A DNA stretch of 45,705 nt from a virus. Under the pieces are notes generated by a model. The model was not told where the DNA came from and searched no databases. It worked only from the letters and a program-made list of their open reading frames with translations. The stretch covers positions 1 through 45,705 of the IMG/VR virus record IMGVR_UViG_3300044679_000050; one strand, given 5' to 3'. Below are positions 12,199 to 21,021 of the stretch, piece by piece. The translations under genes and the position numbers were made by a program. Within the stretch, counting starts at the first letter, position 1. Each line of letters starts with the position of its first letter.

Positions 12199-12698
12199 AC
12201 GCCGTCATCCAACAGAACATCGCGAAGATCGAGTTTGGCCGCGAAACGTGCGATCAGGTCGTGAGTGAGATCTTCGCTCTGATGGAGCAGCACTACGCCG
12301 AGGTTGCGCACCATCCCGATATCCCGCCTGAGTGCGATACCGAGCGCTATTACCTTGCCGAGAAGCTGGGCCTGCTGCGCATGTACACCGTGCGCTTTCA
12401 GGGTGTGCTGGTCGGCTATTGGGTGGGGATGGTCGGATTCAGTCTGCACTACAAATCGAGCTATCAGGCCAGACAGGACACGCTATTCATCCATCCCGAC
12501 TATCGCAATGGCCTGATGGGCTATCGGTTCCTGAAGTGGGTGGATCAGCAATTGACCGCTGATGGCGTCGAGATCGTCTATCAGCATGGCAAGCTCTTGG
12601 ATGGCGAGCGCCTGAACTTGGAGCCGCTGTTCGTGCGTATGGGCTATCGGCCCATCTATAACGTGTTCTGGAAACGCCTGAAGGCTCCGCGATGCTGA
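12195..12698 (+). CDS. GNAT-family acetyltransferase, 167 aa
   Basis: Residues 60-121 show a GNAT core: VLVGYWVGMV and RQDTLFIHPDYRNGLMGYRF, where R104-N-G-L-M-G109 occupies the acetyl-CoA-binding loop (usual pattern Q/R-x-x-G-x-G/A) after the beta strand TLFIHP; a helix QQLTADGVEIV and a final MGYRPIYNVFWKRL follow. Phage GNAT proteins are thought to modify a host protein or the particle; no substrate is evident. It starts with an ATGA overlap. Confidence 0.78.
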   Translation: MNAVIQQNIAKIEFGRETCDQVVSEIFALMEQHYAEVAHHPDIPPECDTERYYLAEKLGLLRMYTVRFQGVLVGYWVGMVGFSLHYKSSYQARQDTLFIHPDYRNGLMGYRFLKWVDQQLTADGVEIVYQHGKLLDGERLNLEPLFVRMGYRPIYNVFWKRLKAPRC

Positions 12699-13381
12699 TT
12701 CGTGGCATGCATGTGGTGTGCTGCGGCATTGACGAGATTTGGCCTGCGCTCGTTGCAGCGGGTACTAGTTCTGCCGGTGGTGCAGCGGCGGGTGGAACAG
12801 CGGCAGGAATAGGGGCCGGAGCTGCGGCGGGTACAGCAGCTGCCACAGCATTACCCGCAATCACTGTGACAGGAACGGCAGCAGGTCTGGGCGCTGCTGG
12901 TACCGCTGCTGCCGCCGGTGGTGCTCTAGGCGGTGCTGCTGCGGGTGCTGCGGCCGGTGGGTTCTTCAACGGCTCAAGCTTCAATAGTGTCAATGATTCA
13001 TATACCCAACCGGGTGCCAATCCAGCCACCTCAGCGAGCGCTGGGCCGGGTGGCACGCCCGCTGGCACTACGGCTCCGAGTTCCGGGCCTGGACTATTCT
13101 CGAACGCCGTAAAGACGATCGGTCCCGCATTGGCGGGCTCAGTCGTATCTACAGGCTTGAACGCTGCTATGGGCGGCCGCCGTGGCATTACGGTCCCTCC
13201 GCCTCCTGGTGCTGCTGCGATTGATCCTGAAGGGGCACAAGCCGCTGCCATGATCCGTGCACGTCAGGCAGTCGCGGGAGGACTCTCGAGCACCAACATC
13301 GCCGGAGCGAACAGCGCTCAGGGCTACGCCGCCGCAACGTCAGGTCCGACATCGGGCGCTAAGACGGCGCTCGGCCAATGA
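12692..13381 (+). CDS. Ala/Gly-rich virion-type protein, 229 aa
   Basis: Residues 20-95 are mostly Ala and Gly with hydrophobic interruptions (AAGTAAATALPAITVTGTAA), giving a long pliable segment. The end RQAVAGGLSSTNIAGANSAQ matches the C-terminal RxxxxGxxST-x-x-x-G element of many phage particle proteins located near the terminase or internal proteins. It may be an ejected or head-internal protein. It ends overlapping the spike gene. Confidence 0.55.
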   Translation: MLIRGMHVVCCGIDEIWPALVAAGTSSAGGAAAGGTAAGIGAGAAAGTAAATALPAITVTGTAAGLGAAGTAAAAGGALGGAAAGAAAGGFFNGSSFNSVNDSYTQPGANPATSASAGPGGTPAGTTAPSSGPGLFSNAVKTIGPALAGSVVSTGLNAAMGGRRGITVPPPPGAAAIDPEGAQAAAMIRARQAVAGGLSSTNIAGANSAQGYAAATSGPTSGAKTALGQ

Positions 13382-16300
13382 CCTCGCTCATCATAAAGCC
13401 GATGACGTTCGGCCCGCGCATTACGACGCCATCGCCGCTGTTGTCGGGCGAGGTAGGCTTTGCCTATGCGACGGCGCTGAATGGCACGGGCGGCTCATCG
13501 CCCTATACCTATGTGGTGGTTACAGGCGCTCTGCCGGCCGGCCTTTCGATGAATTCGTTCGGCATCATTGCCGGTACGCCGACAACGGTCGGTTCGCCCA
13601 GCTTTGGCATTCAGATCACGGATGCGAAGGGCGCGAAGGGGAATGTGACGACCTTTGGGCTCACGGTCGTTGCGATGGTGGCGATTACCACCTCAAGCCT
13701 GCCGAATGCGCAGCAGGGCGTGGCGTACTCGACCACGTTGGCGGCTTCGGGCGGCGTCACACCGTACAGCTGGTCGCTGGTCGCGGGATCGATTGATCCG
13801 GGCCTATCACTCAATCCCAGCTCTGGGAACATCTCAGGTACACCGACTACGCCTGCGACCTATACGCCCACGTTCCAGGTCACCGATGCCCTGGGCTACG
13901 AGGTGCAGAAGCAATTGAACCTGACAGTGGGGGGTATGGCTCAGGCAGCCACGCCCACGTTCAGTCCAGCCGCTGGCACGTATACCAGCGCGCAGACCGT
14001 CACGATCTCCTGTTCGACGCCATCGCCGACCATCTATTACACGACGAACGGCACGACGCCCACGACTTCGAGCCCGGTGTATTCATCGCCCATCTCGGTG
14101 AGCTCGACTCAGACTGTCCAGGCCATTGCGACCGCTCCAGGTTATACCCAGAGCAACGTGGGAAGTGCCGCTTACACGATATCGACCAGCTCGCAAGCGC
14201 TCACCAAGTTCCGCTCCGGCATGTACATGATGTCCGGTAACCCGAACGACCAAGCGTCGATGAATGCGCTCGCGACGAGCTGGGCAGGAAATGGCGGCAA
14301 GATCCAGGGTTATTCAGCTTGGTACAAGTGGAGCAACATCGAGACGGCGCTCGGTACCTACAACTTCACCTCGGTCTTCAACGACTACACGTATCTGCAG
14401 AGTGTCGCTCCGGGTGCATCGTTCATCCCACAATTTAACTGGTATGCGAATCAGACGCTCGCATCTTCAGCGCTGCCCACGTTCAACCCGAACGGTGACG
14501 GCGTACCGAGCTACATCTGCGACAACCCTGCCACCTACGGTGCAGGACCGCCCACCTCGAGTTCGAGTTATGGCGGCTGGTGTGCAGATACCTACATCTC
14601 GCCCAACTATAACTATGTGAACGCGGCTTTCTGGCGTACTGCGGTGCAGGCGCGGATCGAGGCACTATTCCAGGCCTTCGGCTCGACCATTGTGCCGGAT
14701 GGGCAAGGCTTCACAGTCGATCAGCATCCGCTTTTTGAGATGGTAGGCACATCTACACCTACTGATTTTAACATGCAGACGGCCCCCAATATTCCGGCGG
14801 ACTACACGTATGAATTAGCGAATCAGGCGTGGCTCAATATGCTGCCCTCGCTCCGCGCGACGATGCCGCATACGGAAGTGTTCTTGATGCCAGGGTTTGG
14901 CGCGAATAACTTCTCAGGCGGTAATGATCCCACGCAGCAGAACGTGCTCATCAAGGCCATGCTTGCGAACGGCATTGCCCAGTCCTGCACCGATGTCTAT
15001 ACACCAACTCAGTTGACCTATGCCCAGTACTACCTGATCGGTAGCAACTACAACGGCACAGCGGGCTTTCAGACGCCGCTCTTGGGACAGATCGACTCAG
15101 TGCCGAGCGTGCAGGGCGATGACTATCCGCTCAACAGCATCACCGAGATCTTGAACTGCTCGTTCGTGACGCTACAAGCAAGTCGGGTGCTGCTCTATAG
15201 CCAGTCCTCCGCCAACTTCAACATCCCCGGCTTCTGGAACACGATCATCGGGACGATCAATTCCTACTCGATCCCGGCGATATGCGGTGAGTTGCCGGTG
15301 ATGATCATGGCGGCTCCTACGGGCCTGACACTGACGAGCTTCTCGGGAACTACTGCAAGTCTTTCCTGGACGGCACAGACGACCAATACGGGCACCGGCT
15401 TGACGTACACGGTGTTTCGCAATGGCGTGAATCTCAACCTGACGCTTCCGCTTGCTTCGCCTTCGTATACTGATACGGCGTCTGCGGTGGGTGATGTCTA
15501 CACGGTCGCGGTGACGAATCAGAATGGTACAGGGCCGCAGAGTTCGAGCGTTTCGGCAACGACTGCGGTCAATCCCATATGGGTGAACTTGGCCGCCGGC
15601 GGCGTCTCGCTCTTAAGCTATGAGAATTTCGCGATATTCAAGAATCGGGTACGCGAAGGGCGGATGACGAGCGGAAGCTTTTCGGCAACGACCGGCTGGC
15701 CCATGACGGCCTTCACGTTTCTCCTATGGGAAGGCAACACGCTACCGTCGTGGGCAACTGCGGCGACATCTAGCACCCCGTTCAAGTGCGGCTATATCGG
15801 GACAGGAACCCCATCCTCATACGCGGGTTGCACGGTCGCCAACATCGTCACGGGCAATGGGACGACGACATATACAACCTTCGATCTATACAACTGCACG
15901 GCGACTTTTGGATTTTCCTCAACCGCTGCGGCGACCAATCTCTTTGCCTATTTGCCTGAGTACCCGGCCGAGACGATCGATAATCCCACGACCGCTGCCG
16001 CTTTCAGAACGGAAGCGATCAACTTCTACAAACAGTTCGCTGGTATTCGCTTCATGTGGTGGAGCTGCGTCACGCAGAACACGGGCGAGAACACCTTGGC
16101 GACGCGCAACACGTCATCGAATACGCAGTTCTACAAAAACTGGGCAGGCAACGCGAGTCAGGGTGTAGTTGCCGAAGGATATCCGGTTGAATGGGCTGCT
16201 GCCTTCTGTGCAGCCTGCAACATCGGCATCTACTACAACCTCCCCGTCTACGAGGACGGCACTCAAAATGCGGCGGGTACGTATACCAATGCCGTACTCG

Positions 16301-17424
16301 GCGTATTGAATTCCGTAATTGGACCCACGGGCAAGCCGATACGTCTGGAGATCGGTAACGAACTCGTCTGGAACGGCAACTATCCGATTGGGACGACCCT
16401 GCAAAACTTAGGGGTAACGAACGGTTTCCCCAACACAGCGGATGGAGCATTTCAGTATCTCGGCTACAAGCTCCATGCGTTGGCGAATGCGTGTCGCACC
16501 GTCTTTGGGAGCGCTTTCAACAGTCAAGTTAAATTGATCTTTGCAAGCCAGACCGGGGGGAACGGCTGGGGCAACTTCTTCCCAGCAGCCCTCTCGTACA
16601 TGCAGACCAATTACGGCACGCCAGGGAACGATGTAAAAATCCTCTCGACCGCGCCTTACATGAATCTTGCCAACAACGCTGGCGATACCAGCGTGGCATT
16701 GGTGTTGAGCGATCTGAGCACCGTCGGCGCGGTGCAGCCCTACAACTCGAATGCAGAGCACGTCTCGATCCTGGCACAGCACTATGGAATGGAGCTTGCG
16801 GCCTACGAGGCGGGATGGCAGACCAATTCCGAGGCATCGGGTAACGCTTACATCTCATCGGCCATCATGAATTCCGGCATGGTCGGGACGATGGAAACCT
16901 ATTGGAATGCCCTGTTGAATGCGGGCTACATAGAAATTGCAGCCTTTGAATCGGGTGCAAGTTCGGGCGAAGGGACCTATCCGCCCACCGACGAATTCAC
17001 CACAAGCGATGCCAACATCCAGACCGCGCCGCGCGTCACGGCATTACTTAATTTCACCAATGGCAGCTACACCCAGACGCGCAACGCCATAGGTCCGGGC
17101 GGAGTGATCACCGGCGGCAATTTCGCCGACTCCATCAATGGCGCATCGGCGACGCTTACGAATTTCACCTCGCCGGTGGGCAACTATTCAGCGGCCTGTC
17201 AGTTCTATTGGACCGGATCGGCAAGCACTCGCTCGCTTGTCTTGAATGTAACCGGCAGCGGTACGACCAATATTGAGATGGGTGGCACCGTGCTCTTCAC
17301 GTCAGTCTCTCTGGTGAGTGGTAACAATACCTTCAGTGTGCCCGTCCAAGCCGGGTGGAATTATCTGCTGATCGGCAACGGGAATTATCAGAACGTGACC
17401 ATCAACTCGGCGGCGTTTAACTGA
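13378..17424 (+). CDS. Large spike with two glycosidase-like barrels, 1348 aa
   Basis: Domains seen in order: two immunoglobulin-like (He_PIG) repeats at about 15-98 and 99-185, each with GTP-T and L-P-x-G-L-S motifs; a chitobiase C-terminal-like (Fn3-associated) domain at 187-268 (TPTIYYTTNGTTPT-type core); a barrel-like region at about 275-640 with E454 in FEMVG and E638 in ICGELPV; an Fn3 domain at 644-731; a second barrel at about 735-1170 with N994-E995 in EIGNELVW and E1144 in AAYEAGW; and a jelly-roll carbohydrate-binding-like end (about 1250-1348). In clan A glycosidases the acid-base Glu follows Asn and the nucleophile Glu sits on a late strand, which fits the second barrel well and the first one less well. 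It probably degrades a host polysaccharide (depolymerase). Start ATG overlaps the previous gene. Confidence 0.75.
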   Translation: MTSLIIKPMTFGPRITTPSPLLSGEVGFAYATALNGTGGSSPYTYVVVTGALPAGLSMNSFGIIAGTPTTVGSPSFGIQITDAKGAKGNVTTFGLTVVAMVAITTSSLPNAQQGVAYSTTLAASGGVTPYSWSLVAGSIDPGLSLNPSSGNISGTPTTPATYTPTFQVTDALGYEVQKQLNLTVGGMAQAATPTFSPAAGTYTSAQTVTISCSTPSPTIYYTTNGTTPTTSSPVYSSPISVSSTQTVQAIATAPGYTQSNVGSAAYTISTSSQALTKFRSGMYMMSGNPNDQASMNALATSWAGNGGKIQGYSAWYKWSNIETALGTYNFTSVFNDYTYLQSVAPGASFIPQFNWYANQTLASSALPTFNPNGDGVPSYICDNPATYGAGPPTSSSSYGGWCADTYISPNYNYVNAAFWRTAVQARIEALFQAFGSTIVPDGQGFTVDQHPLFEMVGTSTPTDFNMQTAPNIPADYTYELANQAWLNMLPSLRATMPHTEVFLMPGFGANNFSGGNDPTQQNVLIKAMLANGIAQSCTDVYTPTQLTYAQYYLIGSNYNGTAGFQTPLLGQIDSVPSVQGDDYPLNSITEILNCSFVTLQASRVLLYSQSSANFNIPGFWNTIIGTINSYSIPAICGELPVMIMAAPTGLTLTSFSGTTASLSWTAQTTNTGTGLTYTVFRNGVNLNLTLPLASPSYTDTASAVGDVYTVAVTNQNGTGPQSSSVSATTAVNPIWVNLAAGGVSLLSYENFAIFKNRVREGRMTSGSFSATTGWPMTAFTFLLWEGNTLPSWATAATSSTPFKCGYIGTGTPSSYAGCTVANIVTGNGTTTYTTFDLYNCTATFGFSSTAAATNLFAYLPEYPAETIDNPTTAAAFRTEAINFYKQFAGIRFMWWSCVTQNTGENTLATRNTSSNTQFYKNWAGNASQGVVAEGYPVEWAAAFCAACNIGIYYNLPVYEDGTQNAAGTYTNAVLGVLNSVIGPTGKPIRLEIGNELVWNGNYPIGTTLQNLGVTNGFPNTADGAFQYLGYKLHALANACRTVFGSAFNSQVKLIFASQTGGNGWGNFFPAALSYMQTNYGTPGNDVKILSTAPYMNLANNAGDTSVALVLSDLSTVGAVQPYNSNAEHVSILAQHYGMELAAYEAGWQTNSEASGNAYISSAIMNSGMVGTMETYWNALLNAGYIEIAAFESGASSGEGTYPPTDEFTTSDANIQTAPRVTALLNFTNGSYTQTRNAIGPGGVITGGNFADSINGASATLTNFTSPVGNYSAACQFYWTGSASTRSLVLNVTGSGTTNIEMGGTVLFTSVSLVSGNNTFSVPVQAGWNYLLIGNGNYQNVTINSAAFN

Positions 17425-17431
17425 GAAATTT

Positions 17432-19024
17432 ATGACCTATTACGTTCAGCAAGCATCGAACTGGTTGGGAAGTGCCGCATCGAGCATCAGCACGAGTGCG
17501 GCCATTACACCAAATGCCGGTGATTCGCTGATTGTTGGGTTATATGCGACTGCCGCGACCAATCTAGCAAGCCTCGCCCTCACAGATACCGCGAGCAACA
17601 ACTATCAGGTATCGCTTGGCTCCTTCGCCGCCAATGGTACGGCAGTAGCCATCACTTTCGGCTCGGCACCGAGCGGCACGAGTACAGCGCTTTCAGGTAA
17701 CTTCGCGGGGACTACCGCCAACTACCTCATCCTCTTCAGCGATGGAGAGATGCGTGTCGTCGTACTCACGAATGGCAGCACTGCTTGTTCTTGGAGTGCA
17801 ACGGCCGGACTGATCAGTGGAGCTCTTACCGGATCTCCGGGGACCTCCGCGACGGCATATAGCGGGCAGTTCTTGCTTGGTTTCCATGCCACGAGTGTGC
17901 CAGCCGTATCGACCACGGTGACAGCGACCCTGGGCGCTTCTCAATTGCAAGGGATTTTGCTCGGGGACTATCAAGTCACCGGGTTTCTCGGCGCAAATGG
18001 GGCTTACCAGCAAAATCCTGGGATCGGAGCGAATACGATCAGTACCGGTGCGGTGCCGAATATCACGGCTACCGCACTCCTTGCGGGTCTGTCATGGGAT
18101 GTGCAAGGCAATCCGATTGCTTCCGCTGGTACCGGCTTTACAGGACGCGGGGCGATTTGGAGCGGCGCTGCGCTTTTAGAAGATGAAACTGTTACTTCGA
18201 GCGTACCCGCCACATTCGGCTCGAACTCGACCAGCCAGTACGACAATATTTTCTCCATTGCGTGGGCGTTTAACGTCTCCTATCCCTTGCTTGCCGATGG
18301 CTACAACACCTCCGGCGTATCGGTCACTACGGGTACCAATGGCACAACGATGTCAGCTGTTACTGTCGGACAACTCCTTCATGTCCTCGTCATGGTGCAG
18401 ACCGCTTCTGTTAATACCATCACGGTTACGGATACTTTGGGGAATACCTATACAGCCAATGGCACGGGCAATTACACGACGTCAACCAGGCTCTATTCGA
18501 CCTTTTACTGTTCCGTGACAAATGCCGGTACGTCGCAAGTCACGGCTCACTATGGTGGTTCTGCGTCGACTATGGCAATTGCGGTTGCGAATGTCACTGC
18601 GGCAACGACAGCCATTATCTCTCCGACGACGCCATATTCAGCCGGCAACTTCGAGAACAACAAACAGGTGATCGGCGCAAGTCCTGCGGCCAACTCGCAG
18701 ACTTCCACTAACATGCCATCGCTCGTCGTTGTTCCTGCCATCGTGGGCGGGTTCGGCTACAACGACGGCAACAACGGCGCACCGACTGCAGGGACCTCCC
18801 CAGTCACATTCACGCAAGTAGGTACTTGCTGGGCCGCCCTCGGTTCCTCCGCTTGTCTCACCTATGAAGTCGCACAGGTCAATACCGCAACCGCTTATGC
18901 CGCAACCTTCACGCCCATTGCGAGTGAGAACGCCTACAGCTTCGTGAATGCGTTCAACATCGGCCAGCCCGCGGTCATTGCACCTCCGGGTCCCATGCCC
19001 AAACAGATCTACATCATGCCATGA
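17432..19024 (+). CDS. Repeat-domain tail protein, 530 aa
   Basis: Two copies of a beta-rich unit are visible, one near residues 20-120 (TPNAGDSLIVGLYATAATNL, LTDTASNNYQVSL) and one near 295-395 (ITVTDTLGNTYTANGTG), each built as D-S/T-L-x-V then T-D-T/S-x-x-N-x-Y. Such domains decorate phage and secreted proteins. Rich in Ser, Thr and Ala, few charges. The next genes encode another spike, so a role in the host-binding apparatus is likely. Confidence 0.6.
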   Translation: MTYYVQQASNWLGSAASSISTSAAITPNAGDSLIVGLYATAATNLASLALTDTASNNYQVSLGSFAANGTAVAITFGSAPSGTSTALSGNFAGTTANYLILFSDGEMRVVVLTNGSTACSWSATAGLISGALTGSPGTSATAYSGQFLLGFHATSVPAVSTTVTATLGASQLQGILLGDYQVTGFLGANGAYQQNPGIGANTISTGAVPNITATALLAGLSWDVQGNPIASAGTGFTGRGAIWSGAALLEDETVTSSVPATFGSNSTSQYDNIFSIAWAFNVSYPLLADGYNTSGVSVTTGTNGTTMSAVTVGQLLHVLVMVQTASVNTITVTDTLGNTYTANGTGNYTTSTRLYSTFYCSVTNAGTSQVTAHYGGSASTMAIAVANVTAATTAIISPTTPYSAGNFENNKQVIGASPAANSQTSTNMPSLVVVPAIVGGFGYNDGNNGAPTAGTSPVTFTQVGTCWAALGSSACLTYEVAQVNTATAYAATFTPIASENAYSFVNAFNIGQPAVIAPPGPMPKQIYIMP

Positions 19025-19227
19025 GCTTCATTCAGACACAGCGCCTGGACTATGCCGATCACCGCGATGAGATCGCTTTCTTGAACAGCGTGATCGCCGC
19101 ATTGCCGAAGCCGTTCCCGGACGTATGTCGGCACGCTGTAGAGCTCGTGCTCGCGCGTATCGATCATCTGATGACGTGCTCATCGCCCACGCTCTCGCCC
19201 TATGACCCGCGGGAGGAGCGGCTGTGA
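19021..19227 (+). CDS. Hypothetical small protein, 68 aa
   Basis: Helical with the HAVELVLARIDHLM helix and a hydrophobic N-terminus (RLDYADHRDEIAFLNSVIAA). Overlaps the end of the repeat-domain gene (ATGA) and the start of the zinc-finger gene. Function unknown. Confidence 0.5.
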   Translation: MSFIQTQRLDYADHRDEIAFLNSVIAALPKPFPDVCRHAVELVLARIDHLMTCSSPTLSPYDPREERL

Positions 19228-19502
19228 TTATCGTAGGCACTCCCTTCAGTCGTGGAGCCGGGTACTTGCTCAATGATAAGGACTTGAAGACGCGGCAGGA
19301 GGCCGACATACGCACCTGCCCGCACTGCCAAGCGGTCATCAAGATGCAGGAGTGGAAGAAAGCGGCGGTACAGAACTTCTGCATGAAGTGTATGCAGCCG
19401 ACGTGTGAGCACGCAGCTTGCCAGGACTGCGTACCGTTCGTGCAGAAGATCGAGCGCTATGTCGAGGCGCAGTTGCGGCGCGTGAGATTGTTACGAGGTT
19501 AA
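19224..19502 (+). CDS. Zinc-finger-like protein, 92 aa
   Basis: CPHCQAVIKMQEWKK...FCMKCMQPTCEHAACQDC gives seven cysteines and one His arranged as a CxxC...CxxC-x-x-x-C-x-H...CxxC double zinc site. A family of phage proteins with CPHCQ and C-x-K-C-M-x-P-x-C is common near tail genes; function not known. Start GTG 19224, behind GGAGGAGCGGCT, overlapping the TGA before it. Confidence 0.7.
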   Translation: MIIVGTPFSRGAGYLLNDKDLKTRQEADIRTCPHCQAVIKMQEWKKAAVQNFCMKCMQPTCEHAACQDCVPFVQKIERYVEAQLRRVRLLRG

Positions 19503-19505
19503 TGT

Positions 19506-21017
19506 ATGGCTCTTCCGCTCATTGTCACGACACCGGGTACTGCGACGAGTGCGCCCAATGCCGCGATCAATTCGCTCAATCCTCTAATCAATATCGCGAA
19601 CTCGCAGGGGTATTTGTTGCCCTCGGGCGATACGAGCGGTGCCACTGACTATGCCAACATCACCGCCGCCTTCGCTGCCATGGCTGGCTATTCGACCAAC
19701 TTGCTGACTTTTGCGCCAGGGCAGTATTACGTCAACGCAAAGCTCGTCTTCAACTGGCAAAACAGCGGACAGAGCAATGTGGCGTTTGTTTGTATGGGCA
19801 CGGCGATCATCACGCAGGTCACGGCTAATACGGGCGTGTGGGAATTCCAAGTACCTTCGGGGTACACGCCTAACATCGTGACGCTCGAGGGAATCTCGCT
19901 CACTTACTCGAGCCAGCAATCGAGTTCGAACACGAGTGCGGTTTGCCTAGGCGTGCGCGGTGTGAATGGCACGACGCCCAATGCAACGACGTTTGAGTGG
20001 CGCATTCACCGTTGTCAGTTCTATTACGGCTATCGCGGTATAGCGAATACCCAGCCCGCGGGTCAGTTTCCGTGGTGGGGCATCAAGATCCACGAGTGCA
20101 ATTTCGGCAATCTATCGGGCGCGAGTATTCGCATCGTCTCGCCAAGCTCGGTTGGGCAGCCGAATATCGAAGTGACCAACTGCCTGGACGGCGGTCCCTA
20201 TTCAGGAGGTTCCGAAGCGTCCATTCAAATTGATGCCTGCGATTCCCTGACGTTGAAGAACTTGGAATGGCTCGGGGTGATTAGTCAGACGGTTTATTAT
20301 TTGTCAGCCAGTATTTTTCAAATGATGGGCTGCAAGGCGGAAAGTTATACGCCCTCCACAAGCGGGGCGATCAACACCGTCAATTCCGTCGGCACCATTA
20401 CTAACTTCTCGATGAATGGAGCGTTCTTAGGGACGGGCGCAAGCAACTGCATCCTCAACCAATCGCAAACGGCTCAAGGCGTTGTGGTCGATAACCTGTA
20501 TGTGAGCGCGAGCACAGGTACCGGGACCTGCCGGATATTCGCCTGTAGTGGCGGAGCGCTCTATGTGACGAGTCCCCCGACGATCGCCGCATTGGGCTCA
20601 GGTCCCGGCGTATTCAGTTTGCAGGACAGTGGCGGCTCATCGAGCGCGAATGTGTTGAACGTGCTCGGCTATCAGGGCGGAGAGATGTCGGATGATATCG
20701 GCGATGCGAGCCTCACCTGGACGGGCTACAGCCCGGCAGTCAATGGCACGGCATCTGCTCACTACAGCGTCTGGAATACGGCACTGACTGCCAACCGCAC
20801 TATCACGTTGAATGGCACGAACGGCACGGCTGCTGCGGACAATCTATGGGATGGCGCGGAAGCGGTATTCGTGCGCACGGCGAATGCCACAGGCGCCTCG
20901 ACGCTCACGGTGAATGGCACGATCCCGTCGAGTAAGACAATTGCCATTGGCGCGTACAGCAAGTGGAAGTGGCGTCGTTCGTTGGGTTGGGTAGAAGCCG
21001 AGAGCGGCAGCCTCTAA
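19506..21017 (+). CDS. Tail spike with beta-helix fold, 503 aa
   Basis: After an N-terminal part with LPSGDTSGATDYANITAAFA (the D-x-T-x-A-I/F-x-x-A start of pectate-lyase-like spikes), the middle is a long ladder of short strands (IVTLEGISLTYSS, WGIKIHECNFGNLSGASIRI, SLTLKNLEWLGVI, VVDNLYVSAS), typical of a right-handed beta helix. The C-terminal part (about 400-503) is a separate small domain ending SKWKWRRSLGWVEAE. Spikes of this kind bind or cleave capsule or O-antigen. No catalytic triad can be named with confidence. Confidence 0.7.
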   Translation: MALPLIVTTPGTATSAPNAAINSLNPLINIANSQGYLLPSGDTSGATDYANITAAFAAMAGYSTNLLTFAPGQYYVNAKLVFNWQNSGQSNVAFVCMGTAIITQVTANTGVWEFQVPSGYTPNIVTLEGISLTYSSQQSSSNTSAVCLGVRGVNGTTPNATTFEWRIHRCQFYYGYRGIANTQPAGQFPWWGIKIHECNFGNLSGASIRIVSPSSVGQPNIEVTNCLDGGPYSGGSEASIQIDACDSLTLKNLEWLGVISQTVYYLSASIFQMMGCKAESYTPSTSGAINTVNSVGTITNFSMNGAFLGTGASNCILNQSQTAQGVVVDNLYVSASTGTGTCRIFACSGGALYVTSPPTIAALGSGPGVFSLQDSGGSSSANVLNVLGYQGGEMSDDIGDASLTWTGYSPAVNGTASAHYSVWNTALTANRTITLNGTNGTAAADNLWDGAEAVFVRTANATGASTLTVNGTIPSSKTIAIGAYSKWKWRRSLGWVEAESGSL

Positions 21018-21021
21018 AGCC

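Noticed and set aside
11250-12449. Long minus-strand open frame of 399 codons opposite the basic genes
   Set aside because: It runs antisense to five tightly coupled plus-strand genes, has Arg/Ser/Pro shadow composition and no ribosome site.
12487-13251. Minus-strand Ala/Pro-rich open frame
   Set aside because: Complement of the Ala/Gly-rich gene; composition is explained by GC-rich codons of the other strand.
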